NCBI RefSeq assembly: GCF_001427665.1
Contig: NZ_LMHC01000021.1
Span: forward strand, 186,001-250,000
Direction of reading: 5' to 3'
From: Caulobacter sp. Root655
GTDB lineage: Bacteria; Pseudomonadota; Alphaproteobacteria; Caulobacterales; Caulobacteraceae
Length of the DNA: 64,000 nt
Below, one piece after another: positions 28,563 to 36,189 of the stretch. The translations under genes were made by a program, and so were the position numbers. The notes under the pieces were generated by a model, which saw only the letters and a program-made list of their open reading frames with translations, was not told the DNA's origin and ran no database searches. Numbering within the stretch: position 1 is the stretch's first letter; each line of letters starts with the position of its first letter.

Positions 28563-28660
28563 AGCATTTTCGAGCGAAGTGGATACCGGTTCGCGTGAAG
28601 AAAATAAGCTAAAACAAAGATCTAGAACCCCGAGCTGATGTAATCAGGGCGGGGCTCTAG
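28559..28660 (+). repeat. 102-bp structured dispersed repeat, copy 2, supplying two stop codons
   Basis: This is the same element as at 25252. Its ends are exact inverted repeats, CTAGAGC (28559-28565) and GCTCTAG (28654-28660). The left TAG ends the aldolase-like gene and the right CTA is the stop of the convergent flavin reductase. A stem pair that is A-T in copy 1 is G-C here, a compensatory change that supports a conserved RNA or DNA fold. The nested CTGAT/ATCAG hairpin is kept. It may serve as a bidirectional terminator. Confidence 0.88.
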
Positions 28661-29274
28661 CTCGGCCGGAACGTCTGGAACTTCTGGTCGTCGCTGATCC
28701 CGAAATAGTCGGCCGGACCGCCGCCACGCAGGATCGGTTCGGCGGCCACGGTGTCGTAGACGCCGTCCGTCAGCAGCGCCCGGTCGATGTGGACCATCAC
28801 CACCTCGCCCAGGGTCAGCCATGCGTCGACGGGGCGGCCTTCGGCGTTCGTGAGCCGGATCAGCTGCGTCAGCCGACATTCGAACGCCACCGGGCTTTCC
28901 GCCACGCGGGGCGGCGTCACCCGCTGTGAGGGCGTGGGCGTCAGGCCAGCCAGGGCGAATTCGTCGACATCGCCGGGAACCATCGCCGAGGTGAGATTCA
29001 CCGCCTCGGCCAGCGGCCGGGTCGCCAGGTTCCAGACGAACTGGCCGGTCTCCTCGATGTTGCGCACCGAGTCCTTCCAGCCGGTGCTCGAAAACCCGAT
29101 GATCGGCGGCCGGTAGTTGAAGGCGTTGAAGAAGCTGTAGGGCGCCAGGTTGCGCACACCGGCCGCGCTGACCGTCGAGATCCAGCCGATCGGCCGGGGC
29201 GCGACAATGGCGTTCAGGGGATCGTGCTTCAGGCCGTGGCCGTCCTTGGGGGCATAGGAATGGATCGCGGTCAT
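28657..29274 (-). CDS. Flavin reductase family protein (FMN-binding)
   Basis: A 205-residue protein of the flavin-reductase-like split-barrel family. It shows NAIVAPRPIGWISTVSAAGVRNLAPYSFFNAFN, the FMN-binding signature, then RPPIIGFSSTGWKDSVRNIEETGQFVWNL and FECRLTQLIRL. Members reduce FMN or act as FMN-dependent oxidoreductases or isomerases. The start is the ATG at 29274 (MTAIHSYAPKDG); an ATG at 29307 is possible. Its stop codon lies inside the right end of the 102-bp repeat. It is convergent with the oxidase/aldolase operon and divergent from the hydrolase operon. It may supply reduced flavin to a neighbouring pathway, but no monooxygenase is seen nearby. Confidence 0.85.
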   Translation of the reverse strand: MTAIHSYAPKDGHGLKHDPLNAIVAPRPIGWISTVSAAGVRNLAPYSFFNAFNYRPPIIGFSSTGWKDSVRNIEETGQFVWNLATRPLAEAVNLTSAMVPGDVDEFALAGLTPTPSQRVTPPRVAESPVAFECRLTQLIRLTNAEGRPVDAWLTLGEVVMVHIDRALLTDGVYDTVAAEPILRGGGPADYFGISDDQKFQTFRPS

Positions 29275-29496
29275 GGTCGCCTGCCTGTCTCCGGCCAAGG
29301 TCCCCATACAGGCCGGGACGCCGGATTCGGCAAGTCGGTCCGCCGCCGTCGGAAGCTGCAAAACCGCGTCCGAAACATCCAATCCCGCCGACGCCGCGCC
29401 TTGTAGCCTTTGCCTCTCCACGGACCTGACCGCCGAAGGCCGCGCCCTTTGGCTGGCCAGGGCTGCGGCGCATTCCTCGATCAGCTGGAAGAACCC

Positions 29497-30162
29497 ATGC
29501 CCATCCTCGCGACACCAACCCCCGGTCCGCTGCTGCTGACCCCGACCGATCACACCCTGATCATGATCGACCACCAGTCGCAGATGGCGTTCGCGACCCA
29601 CTCGATCGACGCCACCAACCTGCGCACCAACGCCGCTCTGGTGGCGCACGCCGCCGCCGGCTTCGGGGTCTCGACCATCCTGACGACGGTGGCGGAGAAG
29701 AGCTTTTCGGGCCCGATCTTCGAGGAGATCAAGGACGCCTTCCCAAGCGCCGAGGTCACCGACCGCACCTCGATGAACACCTGGGAAGACGCCAATGTCA
29801 TCAAGCGCGTCAACGCCATCGGCAAGGACCGCCTTGTGCTGGCTGGTCTGTGGACGGGCGTCTGCATCGTTGGTCCAGCCCTGTCGGCCCTGGCCCAGGG
29901 TTTCGAGGTCTATTTCATCACCGACGCCTGCGGCGACGTCTCGGTCGAGGCGCATGAGCGCGCCGTGGCGCGGATGATCCAGGCCGGCGCCCGGCCGATG
30001 ACCTCGCTGCAGTACCTGCTGGAACTGCAGCGCGATTGGGCCCGGACCGAGACCTACGAAATGACGACCGGCGTCGCCAAGAAGTTCGGCGGCGCCTACG
30101 GCCTGGGCATCATCTACGCCAAGACGATGTTCGGCGCGTCGGAAGGCTCGCACGCCGCCTGA
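29497..30162 (+). CDS. Isochorismatase-like cysteine hydrolase (YcaC type)
   Basis: A 221-residue protein of the isochorismatase-like superfamily. Its catalytic triad appears as Asp25 (LIMIDHQSQM), Lys68 (TTVAEKSFSGP) and Cys123 (LWTGVCIVGPAL), with a cis-peptide-type VC bond. Length and the downstream AHERAVARMIQAGARPMTSLQYLLELQRDW are close to YcaC. Family members hydrolyse amide or vinyl-ether bonds, for example in nicotinamide, N-carbamoyl compounds and isochorismate. The ATG at 29497 is chosen because the frame upstream is Arg/Pro-rich and unlike the family. It opens an operon with XapX, amidohydrolase, DoxX, YoaK and porin genes. Confidence 0.87.
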   Translation: MPILATPTPGPLLLTPTDHTLIMIDHQSQMAFATHSIDATNLRTNAALVAHAAAGFGVSTILTTVAEKSFSGPIFEEIKDAFPSAEVTDRTSMNTWEDANVIKRVNAIGKDRLVLAGLWTGVCIVGPALSALAQGFEVYFITDACGDVSVEAHERAVARMIQAGARPMTSLQYLLELQRDWARTETYEMTTGVAKKFGGAYGLGIIYAKTMFGASEGSHAA

Positions 30163-30219
30163 CTGACCGTGGCGGGACCCGGGGTCCCGCCACTTCCGCC
30201 GTTTCGCATGGAGGTTCCC

Positions 30220-30477
30220 ATGAAGCCCTACCTGCTCTCGCTCGGCGCCGGCGTCCTGGTGGGCGTGCTTTATGCGCTGATGGGCGTGCGCTCGCCCGCC
30301 CCGCCGACCATCGCCCTGATCGGTCTGCTGGGCATGCTGCTGGGCGAACAGGTCGTGCCGGTCGCCAGGCGCCTGGTCTCGGGCGCGCCCGTCGTCGCCT
30401 ATCTCAAGACCGATTGCGCCGAGAAGGTGCTCGGCCCGCACGCGCCGGACGCCCTGCGCGGCAAGGATCGGGCATGA
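30220..30477 (+). CDS. XapX domain-containing small membrane protein
   Basis: An 85-residue protein with two hydrophobic helices. YLLSLGAGVLVGVLYALMGVRSPAPPTIALIGLLGMLLGEQ is the XapX (DUF1427) signature. A GGAGG six bases before the ATG at 30220 fixes the start. The stop overlaps the amidohydrolase ATG (ATGA), so the two are translationally coupled. XapX proteins often occur next to isochorismatase-like hydrolases and amidohydrolases, as here. Their function is unknown; a small transporter or membrane anchor is possible. The last ~30 residues (VVAYLKTDCAEKVLG...) are polar and contain one Cys. Confidence 0.88.
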   Translation: MKPYLLSLGAGVLVGVLYALMGVRSPAPPTIALIGLLGMLLGEQVVPVARRLVSGAPVVAYLKTDCAEKVLGPHAPDALRGKDRA

Positions 30478-32417
30478 GCACGCTCAATCGTCGCGGCGCC
30501 CTGGCCCTGGGCGCGGCCCTCCTCCCCAGTTCCCTCTTCGCCCAGACCCAGAGACCCGTCATGCCCGCCAAGGACCTGCTGCTCGTCAACGCCAAGATCA
30601 CGACGCTGGATCGGAGCAACCCGCGGGCCTCGGCGGTGCTGGTGCGCGACGGCCGGTTCGCGGCGGTCGGCGACGAGAAGGACATCCGCGCCGCCGCCGG
30701 TCCCGACATCACGGTGATCGACGCCGGCGGCCGGCGGGTGATCCCCGGCCTGATCGACAGTCACATGCACATCATCCGCGGCGGGCTGAACTACAACATG
30801 GAACTGCGCTGGGACGGCGTGCCGACCCTGGCCGACGCCATGGCCATGCTGAAGAAGCAGGCCCAGAACACCCCTCCGCCGCAGTGGGTGCGCGTCGTGG
30901 GCGGCTTCACCGAGCACCAGTTCGTCGAGAAGCGCCTGCCGACCCTGGACGAGATCAACGCCGCGGCGCCCGAGACGCCGGTGTTCATCCTGCACCTCTA
31001 TGATCGCGCCCTGCTCAACCGCGCCGCCCTGCGCGCCGTCGGCTACACCAAGGACACGCCCAACCCGCCCGGCGGCGAGATCCAGCGTGACGCTTCGGGG
31101 GAGCCGACCGGCCTGCTGCTGGCCCAGCCCAACGCCACGATCCTGTACGCCACGCTGGCGAAAGGACCGAAGTTACCCCCTGAATATCAACTGAATTCGA
31201 CCCGCCACTTCATGCGCGAGATGAATCGGCTGGGCGTCACCGGGGTGATCGACGCCGGCGGCGGTTTCCAGAACTATCCCGACGACTACGCGATCATCGA
31301 GAAACTGCACGCCGACGACCAACTGACCCTGCGCATCAGCTACAACCTGTTCACCCAGAAACCCAAGGCCGAGCTGTCGGACTTCCAGTCCTGGTCCAGG
31401 CAGGTGAAGCCCGGTCAGGGCGACGACACCTACCGCCACAACGGCGCCGGCGAGATGCTGGTCTACAGCGCCGCCGACTTCGAGGACTTCCGGGTCGAGC
31501 GGCCGGAGATGCCGGCGAACATGGAAGCCGACCTGGAGCCGGTGATCCGCCTGCTGGCCGAGCAGCGCTGGCCCTGGCGGCTGCACGCCACCTACGATCA
31601 GACCATCGACCGGGCTCTGGACGTCTATGAGAAGGTCAATCGAGACGTTCCCTTTGACGGGCTGCACTGGTTCTTCGACCACGCCGAGACCATCAGCGAC
31701 CGCAACATCGACCGCATCGCGGCCCTGGGCGGCGGCATCGCCGTGCAGCACCGCATGGCCTTCCAGGGCGAGTACTTTATTGACCGCTATGGCGCCAAGG
31801 CCGCCGAGGCCACGCCGCCGATCGGCAAGATGCTGAAGGCCGGGATCCCCGTGGGGGCCGGCACCGACGCGACCCGGGTGGCCAGCTACAATCCCTGGGT
31901 CTCGCTGAACTGGCTGGTGACCGGCAAGACGGTGGGCGGTACGCGGCTCTATCCGCCGGCCAACCGGCTCGACCGCGAGGAGGCCCTGCGCCTGTGGACC
32001 ACGGCCAACACATGGTTCTCCAACGAGGAAGGCAAGAAAGGCGAGATCGCCGTCGGCCAGCTGGCCGACCTGGCCGTGCTCAGCAGCGACTATCTGCGGG
32101 TTCCGGAGGACGAGATCCGGCACCTCGGTTCCGTGCTGACCCTGCTGGGCGGCAAGGTGGTGCATGGCGAGGGCGACTATTCCAGGCTGGCCCCCGCCCT
32201 GCCCCCGCCGATGCCCGACTGGTCGCCGGTGCGGACCTTCGGCGGCTACCAGGACCGCTCGCGCAAATCGGCGATGGCCCTGGCCTCGGCCTGCGGCTGC
32301 GCCAGGGACTGCGGCGTGCATGGTCACGACCACGCCGCGGCCCTCGGGGCCCAGGCTCCGACCTCGGACGCCCGCTCGTTCTGGGGCGCGTTCGGCTGCG
32401 GCTGCTGGGCGGTTTGA
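30474..32417 (+). CDS. Exported amidohydrolase (YtcJ-like) with a C-terminal Cys/His-rich tail
   Basis: A 647-residue metal-dependent hydrolase. The N-terminus has a twin-arginine-like signal (LNRRGALALGAALLPSSLFAQ). The amidohydrolase barrel opens with GLIDSHMHIIRGG (His97 and His99), continues with HWFFDHAETISDRN and GAGTDATRVASYNPW (late metal-site Asp), and ends with the composite beta domain GQLADLAVLSSDY. After the normal end, the last ~43 residues carry C607, C609, C613, H616, H618, H620, C642 and C644, which is unusual and looks like an extra metal site. The ATG at 30474 overlaps the XapX stop. The substrate is probably a cyclic amide or ester; it is unknown. Confidence 0.87.
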   Translation: MSTLNRRGALALGAALLPSSLFAQTQRPVMPAKDLLLVNAKITTLDRSNPRASAVLVRDGRFAAVGDEKDIRAAAGPDITVIDAGGRRVIPGLIDSHMHIIRGGLNYNMELRWDGVPTLADAMAMLKKQAQNTPPPQWVRVVGGFTEHQFVEKRLPTLDEINAAAPETPVFILHLYDRALLNRAALRAVGYTKDTPNPPGGEIQRDASGEPTGLLLAQPNATILYATLAKGPKLPPEYQLNSTRHFMREMNRLGVTGVIDAGGGFQNYPDDYAIIEKLHADDQLTLRISYNLFTQKPKAELSDFQSWSRQVKPGQGDDTYRHNGAGEMLVYSAADFEDFRVERPEMPANMEADLEPVIRLLAEQRWPWRLHATYDQTIDRALDVYEKVNRDVPFDGLHWFFDHAETISDRNIDRIAALGGGIAVQHRMAFQGEYFIDRYGAKAAEATPPIGKMLKAGIPVGAGTDATRVASYNPWVSLNWLVTGKTVGGTRLYPPANRLDREEALRLWTTANTWFSNEEGKKGEIAVGQLADLAVLSSDYLRVPEDEIRHLGSVLTLLGGKVVHGEGDYSRLAPALPPPMPDWSPVRTFGGYQDRSRKSAMALASACGCARDCGVHGHDHAAALGAQAPTSDARSFWGAFGCGCWAV

Positions 32418-32419
32418 TC

Positions 32420-32839
32420 ATGACCACGCCCGCCCCCGTCGCCGCCCTGTTGAAGGTCCCCGCCCTGTCCATCCTGGCCCGCGTGCTGCTGACCCTGCCC
32501 TATTGGTGGAGCGGCCTGTCGAAAATCGCCAACCTGTCGGGCGCCCTGGGCGAGGCCGAGCATTTCGGGCTCAAGCCCGCCTGGCTGGTCGTCATCGTCA
32601 CCGTCCTGGTCCAGCTCGGCGGTTCGATCCTGCTGATCGTCGGGCGCGCGGGCTGGCTGGCCGCCGGCGCCCTGGGGGTGTTCACCGCCCTGGCCACCCT
32701 GGTCGCCCATCCGTTCTGGACGGCGGCCGACCCCATGGAGCGCTTCCACGCTCTCAACACCTTCCTCGAACATGTCGGCCTGATCGGCGGCTTCATGCTG
32801 GCCGCCATTCTGGTCGAGCGCGATCGGAGCCGGTCATGA
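32420..32839 (+). CDS. DoxX family membrane protein
   Basis: A 139-residue protein with four hydrophobic helices. LSILARVLLTLPYWWSGLSKIANLSGALGEAEHFGLKP and the following VVIVTVLVQLGGSILLIVGR match the DoxX pattern, including the short GLxK segment after helix 1. DoxX proteins are small quinone- or redox-associated membrane subunits, or parts of detoxifying complexes. It starts 2 bp after the amidohydrolase stop and overlaps the YoaK gene by 4 bases, so it is in the middle of the operon. Its role here could be to pass electrons from a periplasmic enzyme to the quinone pool; this is inference. Confidence 0.85.
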   Translation: MTTPAPVAALLKVPALSILARVLLTLPYWWSGLSKIANLSGALGEAEHFGLKPAWLVVIVTVLVQLGGSILLIVGRAGWLAAGALGVFTALATLVAHPFWTAADPMERFHALNTFLEHVGLIGGFMLAAILVERDRSRS

Positions 32840-33564
32840 GCGCCGCTCCAGAGTCCGCCCCACTCCGCAACCCAGGCCGCGCCGCCGCCCTCCTGGCCTT
32901 CAACGCCGGTTTTATAGACACCGTCGGTTTCGTCGGCCTGTTCGGGTTGTTCACCGCCCATGTCACCGGTAACTTCGTGTTGATCGGCGCGTCGATCGTC
33001 ACCCATGGTTCCGGCATCGTGGCGAAGTTGCTCGCCCTGCCGACCTTCATCCTGGCCGTGGCCGTGACCAGCCTTCTGCTGCGTCGCGGCCGAAACAACA
33101 GGCGTCTCGCCATCGGTTATCTGCTGTTCTTCCAGATCGTGCTGCTGATGGCGTTCATGGCGGTCGGCGTGCTCGGCGGGCCCTTCAAGGGCGGCGACCA
33201 GCCGATCGCCGTCGCTTGTGGCCTGGTCGGTGTCGTGGCCATGGGCCTGCAGAACGCCGGCTCGCGCACGCTGTTCGCGCAGCTGTCGCCGACCACGGTG
33301 ATGACCGGCAACGTCACCCAGATCGTCATCGACCTGGTCGCCCTGACCGATCGGGCCCAACCCGATCCGGCCGCCCGCGCGCGGATCGGCAAGATGTTTC
33401 CGCCCGTCCTGGCCTTCGCCCTCGGCGCGATCGTCGGCGGTCTGGGCTTTGTCCATTTCGGTTTCTGGTGCGTGCTGGTCGGCGTGGCCGCGGTCCTGGC
33501 GACGCTGTTCAGCCTGGTCCCGTTGCAACTGGCCAAGCCCGGTCAGGCTCCTCGGCATGGCTGA
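32836..33564 (+). CDS. YoaK family (DUF1275) membrane protein
   Basis: A 242-residue protein with about six hydrophobic helices. It shows the DUF1275 hallmarks AFNAGFIDTVGFVGLFGLFTAHVTGNFVLIGA at the N-terminus and MGLQNAGSRTLFAQLSPTTVMTGNVTQIVIDL in the middle. The function of the family is unknown; a small-solute transporter is suspected. The ATG at 32836 overlaps the DoxX stop (ATGA) and its own stop overlaps the porin start at 33557 by 8 bases, so it is firmly part of the operon. Confidence 0.88.
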   Translation: MSAAPESAPLRNPGRAAALLAFNAGFIDTVGFVGLFGLFTAHVTGNFVLIGASIVTHGSGIVAKLLALPTFILAVAVTSLLLRRGRNNRRLAIGYLLFFQIVLLMAFMAVGVLGGPFKGGDQPIAVACGLVGVVAMGLQNAGSRTLFAQLSPTTVMTGNVTQIVIDLVALTDRAQPDPAARARIGKMFPPVLAFALGAIVGGLGFVHFGFWCVLVGVAAVLATLFSLVPLQLAKPGQAPRHG

Positions 33565-34945
33565 GCGCATGGGGCGTCGGACGCTCGCCGCCGTGGCGAC
33601 CGGGCTGGCCCTGGCCGGCGGCGGTGCGGCCCAGGCCGCCGACCCGCCGCCCTTCAAGCCGATCCGTTCCGACGAGGACTACGGCTATCTCAAGAGTCGC
33701 CCGGTCCTGGAGGGTGGCGACCGCCTGCGCTTCCTGCCCCTGACCGAAGACGGGGAAACCTACCTGACCCTGGGCGGCGAGACGCGGCTGCGGGTGGATT
33801 CCTTCGACGCGCCGCGCTTTGGTCTCGGCGGCGCCCAGGCCGACGTCTACAGCCTGGGCCGCGCCCTGTTCAGCGCCGACCTGCATCTGGGCTCGCGCCT
33901 GCGGGTCTATGGCGAACTGGGCCTGCATCGCGACATCGGCAAGAAGGACCCGCCGGCGATCAGCGACCGCGACGGCCTGGACGCCCAGGTGGCGTTCGTC
34001 GACCTGACGCCGGACGCGGCGCGACGCTGGCGTCTGCGCCTGGGGCGCCAGGAGGTGTCGCTCAATGCCACCCAGCGCTTCGTCTCGGTGCGCGAAGGCC
34101 CCAACATCCGCCAGAGTTTCGACGGCCTGCGTGTCACGCGCCAGACCCCGGGCCTGCGGCTGGAGGCCTTCTACCTGCGACCGATCGTGATCCAGACCGG
34201 GGCGTTCGACGACAGCCACAACGAGAATCAGCGCTTCTACGGGGTCTACGCGTCCAGACCCCTGAGCAAGGCCGTGACCCTGGATCTGTATGCGATCGAA
34301 TTGGACCGGAACGGCGTCCGGTTTGGCGCGGTGCGTGGCGACGAGCGTCGCACCAGCCTGGGCGCCCGCCTGGCCGGCAAGCGCGGCGCGATCGACTACG
34401 AAGTCGAGGGCATGGTCCAGAGCGGGCGGTTCGCCGGCCGCGACATCCGCGCCTGGGGCGGCAGCCTGGGCGGCGGCTACACCCTGGCCCGGGCCTGGTC
34501 GCCGCGACTGGGCCTGCGGCTCGACGCGGGGTCGGGCGACAGCGACGCCAGCGACGGCAAGCTCGAAACCTTCAATCCGCTGTTTCCCAAGGGCGCCTAT
34601 TTCAACGAGACGGGCCTGACCAGTTGGAGCAACCTGCTGGCCGTCCGCCCCAGTCTGGGCCTGGCGCCGCGCCGCGATGTCAGCCTGGAAATCAGCTACC
34701 TGATCCGCCGCCGCCAGACGGGCGACGACGCCATCTATCTGCAACCGTCGACGCCGCTAGCCCCAATCGGCGCCGATCGATCAAGGGCGGTGGGCGACGC
34801 GGCCCAGTTCGACGCCACATGGCAGGTCAACCGCAACTTCAAACTCCAGGCCCAACTGGTCCATCAGTCGGCCGGCGACGCGATCCAGGCCGTCAACGGG
34901 CGCGCCGTCGATTTCGGCATGCTGATCGCCCAGTTCCGGTTCTAG
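33557..34945 (+). CDS. Alginate-export family outer-membrane porin
   Basis: A 462-residue outer-membrane beta-barrel protein. The signal peptide is RRTLAAVATGLALAGGGAAQA (about residues 7-28). Then PPPFKPIRSDEDYGYLKSRP precedes a barrel with alternating hydrophobic strands such as LRVYGELGLHRD, WRLRLGRQEVSLNATQRFVSVREGPNIRQSFDGLRV and the C-terminal strand DFGMLIAQFRF. This pattern, especially GRQE and REGPN.R.sFDg, is that of the Alginate_exp family. In non-alginate producers such porins admit small organic acids or aromatics. Start ATG 33557 (MAERMGRR). It ends the six-gene operon and probably provides entry for its substrate. Confidence 0.87.
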   Translation: MAERMGRRTLAAVATGLALAGGGAAQAADPPPFKPIRSDEDYGYLKSRPVLEGGDRLRFLPLTEDGETYLTLGGETRLRVDSFDAPRFGLGGAQADVYSLGRALFSADLHLGSRLRVYGELGLHRDIGKKDPPAISDRDGLDAQVAFVDLTPDAARRWRLRLGRQEVSLNATQRFVSVREGPNIRQSFDGLRVTRQTPGLRLEAFYLRPIVIQTGAFDDSHNENQRFYGVYASRPLSKAVTLDLYAIELDRNGVRFGAVRGDERRTSLGARLAGKRGAIDYEVEGMVQSGRFAGRDIRAWGGSLGGGYTLARAWSPRLGLRLDAGSGDSDASDGKLETFNPLFPKGAYFNETGLTSWSNLLAVRPSLGLAPRRDVSLEISYLIRRRQTGDDAIYLQPSTPLAPIGADRSRAVGDAAQFDATWQVNRNFKLQAQLVHQSAGDAIQAVNGRAVDFGMLIAQFRF

Positions 34946-35279
34946 GCTGTCATCCGCCCGCTCCGACCAGGATCGCGCAGGGCCAGGATGCTGGCGACGA
35001 CCTGACGCCGGAACGCCTCGTCGTCCGATGACGGCGTCGCGACCGACGGCGGAGCGAGGCCTTGCCGTTGTTCGTCTCGGCGGTGGCCGCCCATGGCGAT
35101 CAGGCCTTGACCGACAAGGCCACCGCCCTGGCCGCGCGGTATCCGGCCAGCCAGACCCACCTGCTGACCGTCCCCGCGAGACCCAAAGCCCTCTGGGGTC
35201 GCCTCGCGCCGCCCTTGACGCATGGCGTCACGCGCTGTAACAAACCAAAAGGTTAAATAACTGATTGGCTTGATACGTG
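34946..35279. other. 334-bp interval with no convincing intact gene
   Basis: This gap lies between the porin stop and the ArsR gene. The only coding-like stretch is a possible 64-residue frame from a TTG at 35062 (described separately). The left part, 34946-35050, shows no promoter, hairpin or recognisable gene on either strand. Confidence 0.5.
35062..35256 (+). CDS. Possible short hypothetical protein or gene remnant
   Basis: A 64-residue frame opens at a TTG with GGAG and AGG just upstream. Codons have the high third-position G/C of real genes up to about residue 55, then the frame ends CNKPKG in A/T-richer sequence before the ArsR promoter. I do not recognise the family: the visible features are a helix with DQALTDKATALAARYPAS and an Arg/Pro-rich end, with no signal or membrane segment. 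It could be a remnant of a longer gene, or chance. Confidence 0.25.
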   Translation: MPLFVSAVAAHGDQALTDKATALAARYPASQTHLLTVPARPKALWGRLAPPLTHGVTRCNKPKG

Positions 35280-35621
35280 ATGACCCCGGACCGTTTGAGC
35301 GACACCTTCTTCGCCCTGGCCGATCCGACGCGGCGGGCGATCCTGGCGCGCCTGACTTTGGGCGAGGCGTCGGTCAACGAGCTGGCCAAACCGTTCGAGA
35401 TGAGCGGGCCGGGCCTGTCCAAGCACCTGAAGGTGCTGGAGCGCGCCGGCCTGATCAGCCGCGGCCGAGAGGCGCAGTGGCGACCCAGCCGACTCGAGGC
35501 CGGGCCGCTGAAGGATGCGGCCGACTGGCTGGAAGGCTACCGCCGCTATTGGGACGCCAGCTTCGATCGCCTGGAAGAGCACCTGGCCGAGGTCCAGACC
35601 AAGGCGGCCCAAGATGACTGA
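35280..35621 (+). CDS. ArsR family transcriptional regulator
   Basis: A 113-residue winged-helix repressor. DTFFALADPTRRAILARLTLGEASVNELAKPFEMSGPGLSKHLKVLERAGLISR is the classic ArsR helix-turn-helix, followed by a wing (GREAQWRPSRLEAGPL) and a C-terminal helix WLEGYRRYWDASFDRLEEHL. No metal-binding Cys pair is present. This form usually pairs with an SRPBCC/AHSA1 gene, as here: the next gene overlaps it by 8 bases. The start is ATG 35280 or the adjacent GTG 35277. An A/T-rich stretch just upstream (around 35240-35262) probably holds the promoter. Confidence 0.92.
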   Translation: MTPDRLSDTFFALADPTRRAILARLTLGEASVNELAKPFEMSGPGLSKHLKVLERAGLISRGREAQWRPSRLEAGPLKDAADWLEGYRRYWDASFDRLEEHLAEVQTKAAQDD

Positions 35622-36045
35622 CCAAGCCCTCGACCGGCGCCTCCTGACCATCACCCGGCTGTTTTCCGCGCCGCGAGCCCTGGTCTTCGACGCCTTCATC
35701 GATCCCGCGCAGGTGCTGCGCTGGCTGGGGCCACCGCATTATCCCGCCACCTTCGCGGAGGGCGACCCACGTCCCGGCGGCGCCTGGCGCGCCTGCCTGA
35801 CGGGAAACGAACACGGCGACGAAGCCTGGCAGAGCGGCGTCTATCGCGAGATCAACCCGCCCGAGCGGCTGATCTACACCTTCTTCGGCTTCCTCGACGT
35901 GACGCCAAGGGGGCGCAACGAGACCGGGCCTCATCACAGCCTCGGAGACTGGGTGCGCCCGCACGACATGTATGGCCAGGGCGGCTCGGTCGAGGCGAAT
36001 GGCCGCTATCACCCGCCGGCCTGCGGTTGCGGCGCCCATCCGTGA
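35614..36045 (+). CDS. SRPBCC/AHSA1-type protein with altered C-terminus
   Basis: A 143-residue protein. Residues 1-90 match the AHSA1-like SRPBCC domain: LLTITRLFSAPRALVFDAFIDPAQVLRWLGPPHYP, GGAWRACLTGNEHGDEAWQSGVYREINPPERLIYTFFGF. The usual remainder, a TxVxFxxxGxxTxxxxxQ strand and the final GWxxxxxxL helix, is absent in all three frames. In its place are ~50 residues with many His, Gly and Arg ending ACGCGAHP. This points to a deletion, rearrangement or decay of the 3' third, so function is doubtful. It is translationally coupled to the ArsR gene by an 8-base overlap. Confidence 0.7.
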   Translation: MTDQALDRRLLTITRLFSAPRALVFDAFIDPAQVLRWLGPPHYPATFAEGDPRPGGAWRACLTGNEHGDEAWQSGVYREINPPERLIYTFFGFLDVTPRGRNETGPHHSLGDWVRPHDMYGQGGSVEANGRYHPPACGCGAHP

Positions 36046-36138
36046 AAGCCGGAAGCTATTGGCGCCCGATCGCGTTATAAAAGGGCTGGGTCAGTGATCG
36101 CCCCGCGCCATGCGGGATCGCCAACCTGAAAGGACGCC

Positions 36139-36189
36139 ATGTCCGACCTTCCACGACATCGCACCACGACGCGCGCGGCCTTCGCGTGA
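36139..36189 (+). CDS. 16-codon open frame coupled to the next small gene
   Basis: ATG at 36139 with AAAGGA five bases upstream reads MSDLPRHRTTTRAAFA, then TGA at 36187-36189. That TGA overlaps a GTG start at 36186 (GTGA). The good Shine-Dalgarno and overlap suggest a translated leader peptide or the 5' end of a frameshifted longer gene. Very short, so tentative. Confidence 0.3.
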   Translation: MSDLPRHRTTTRAAFA

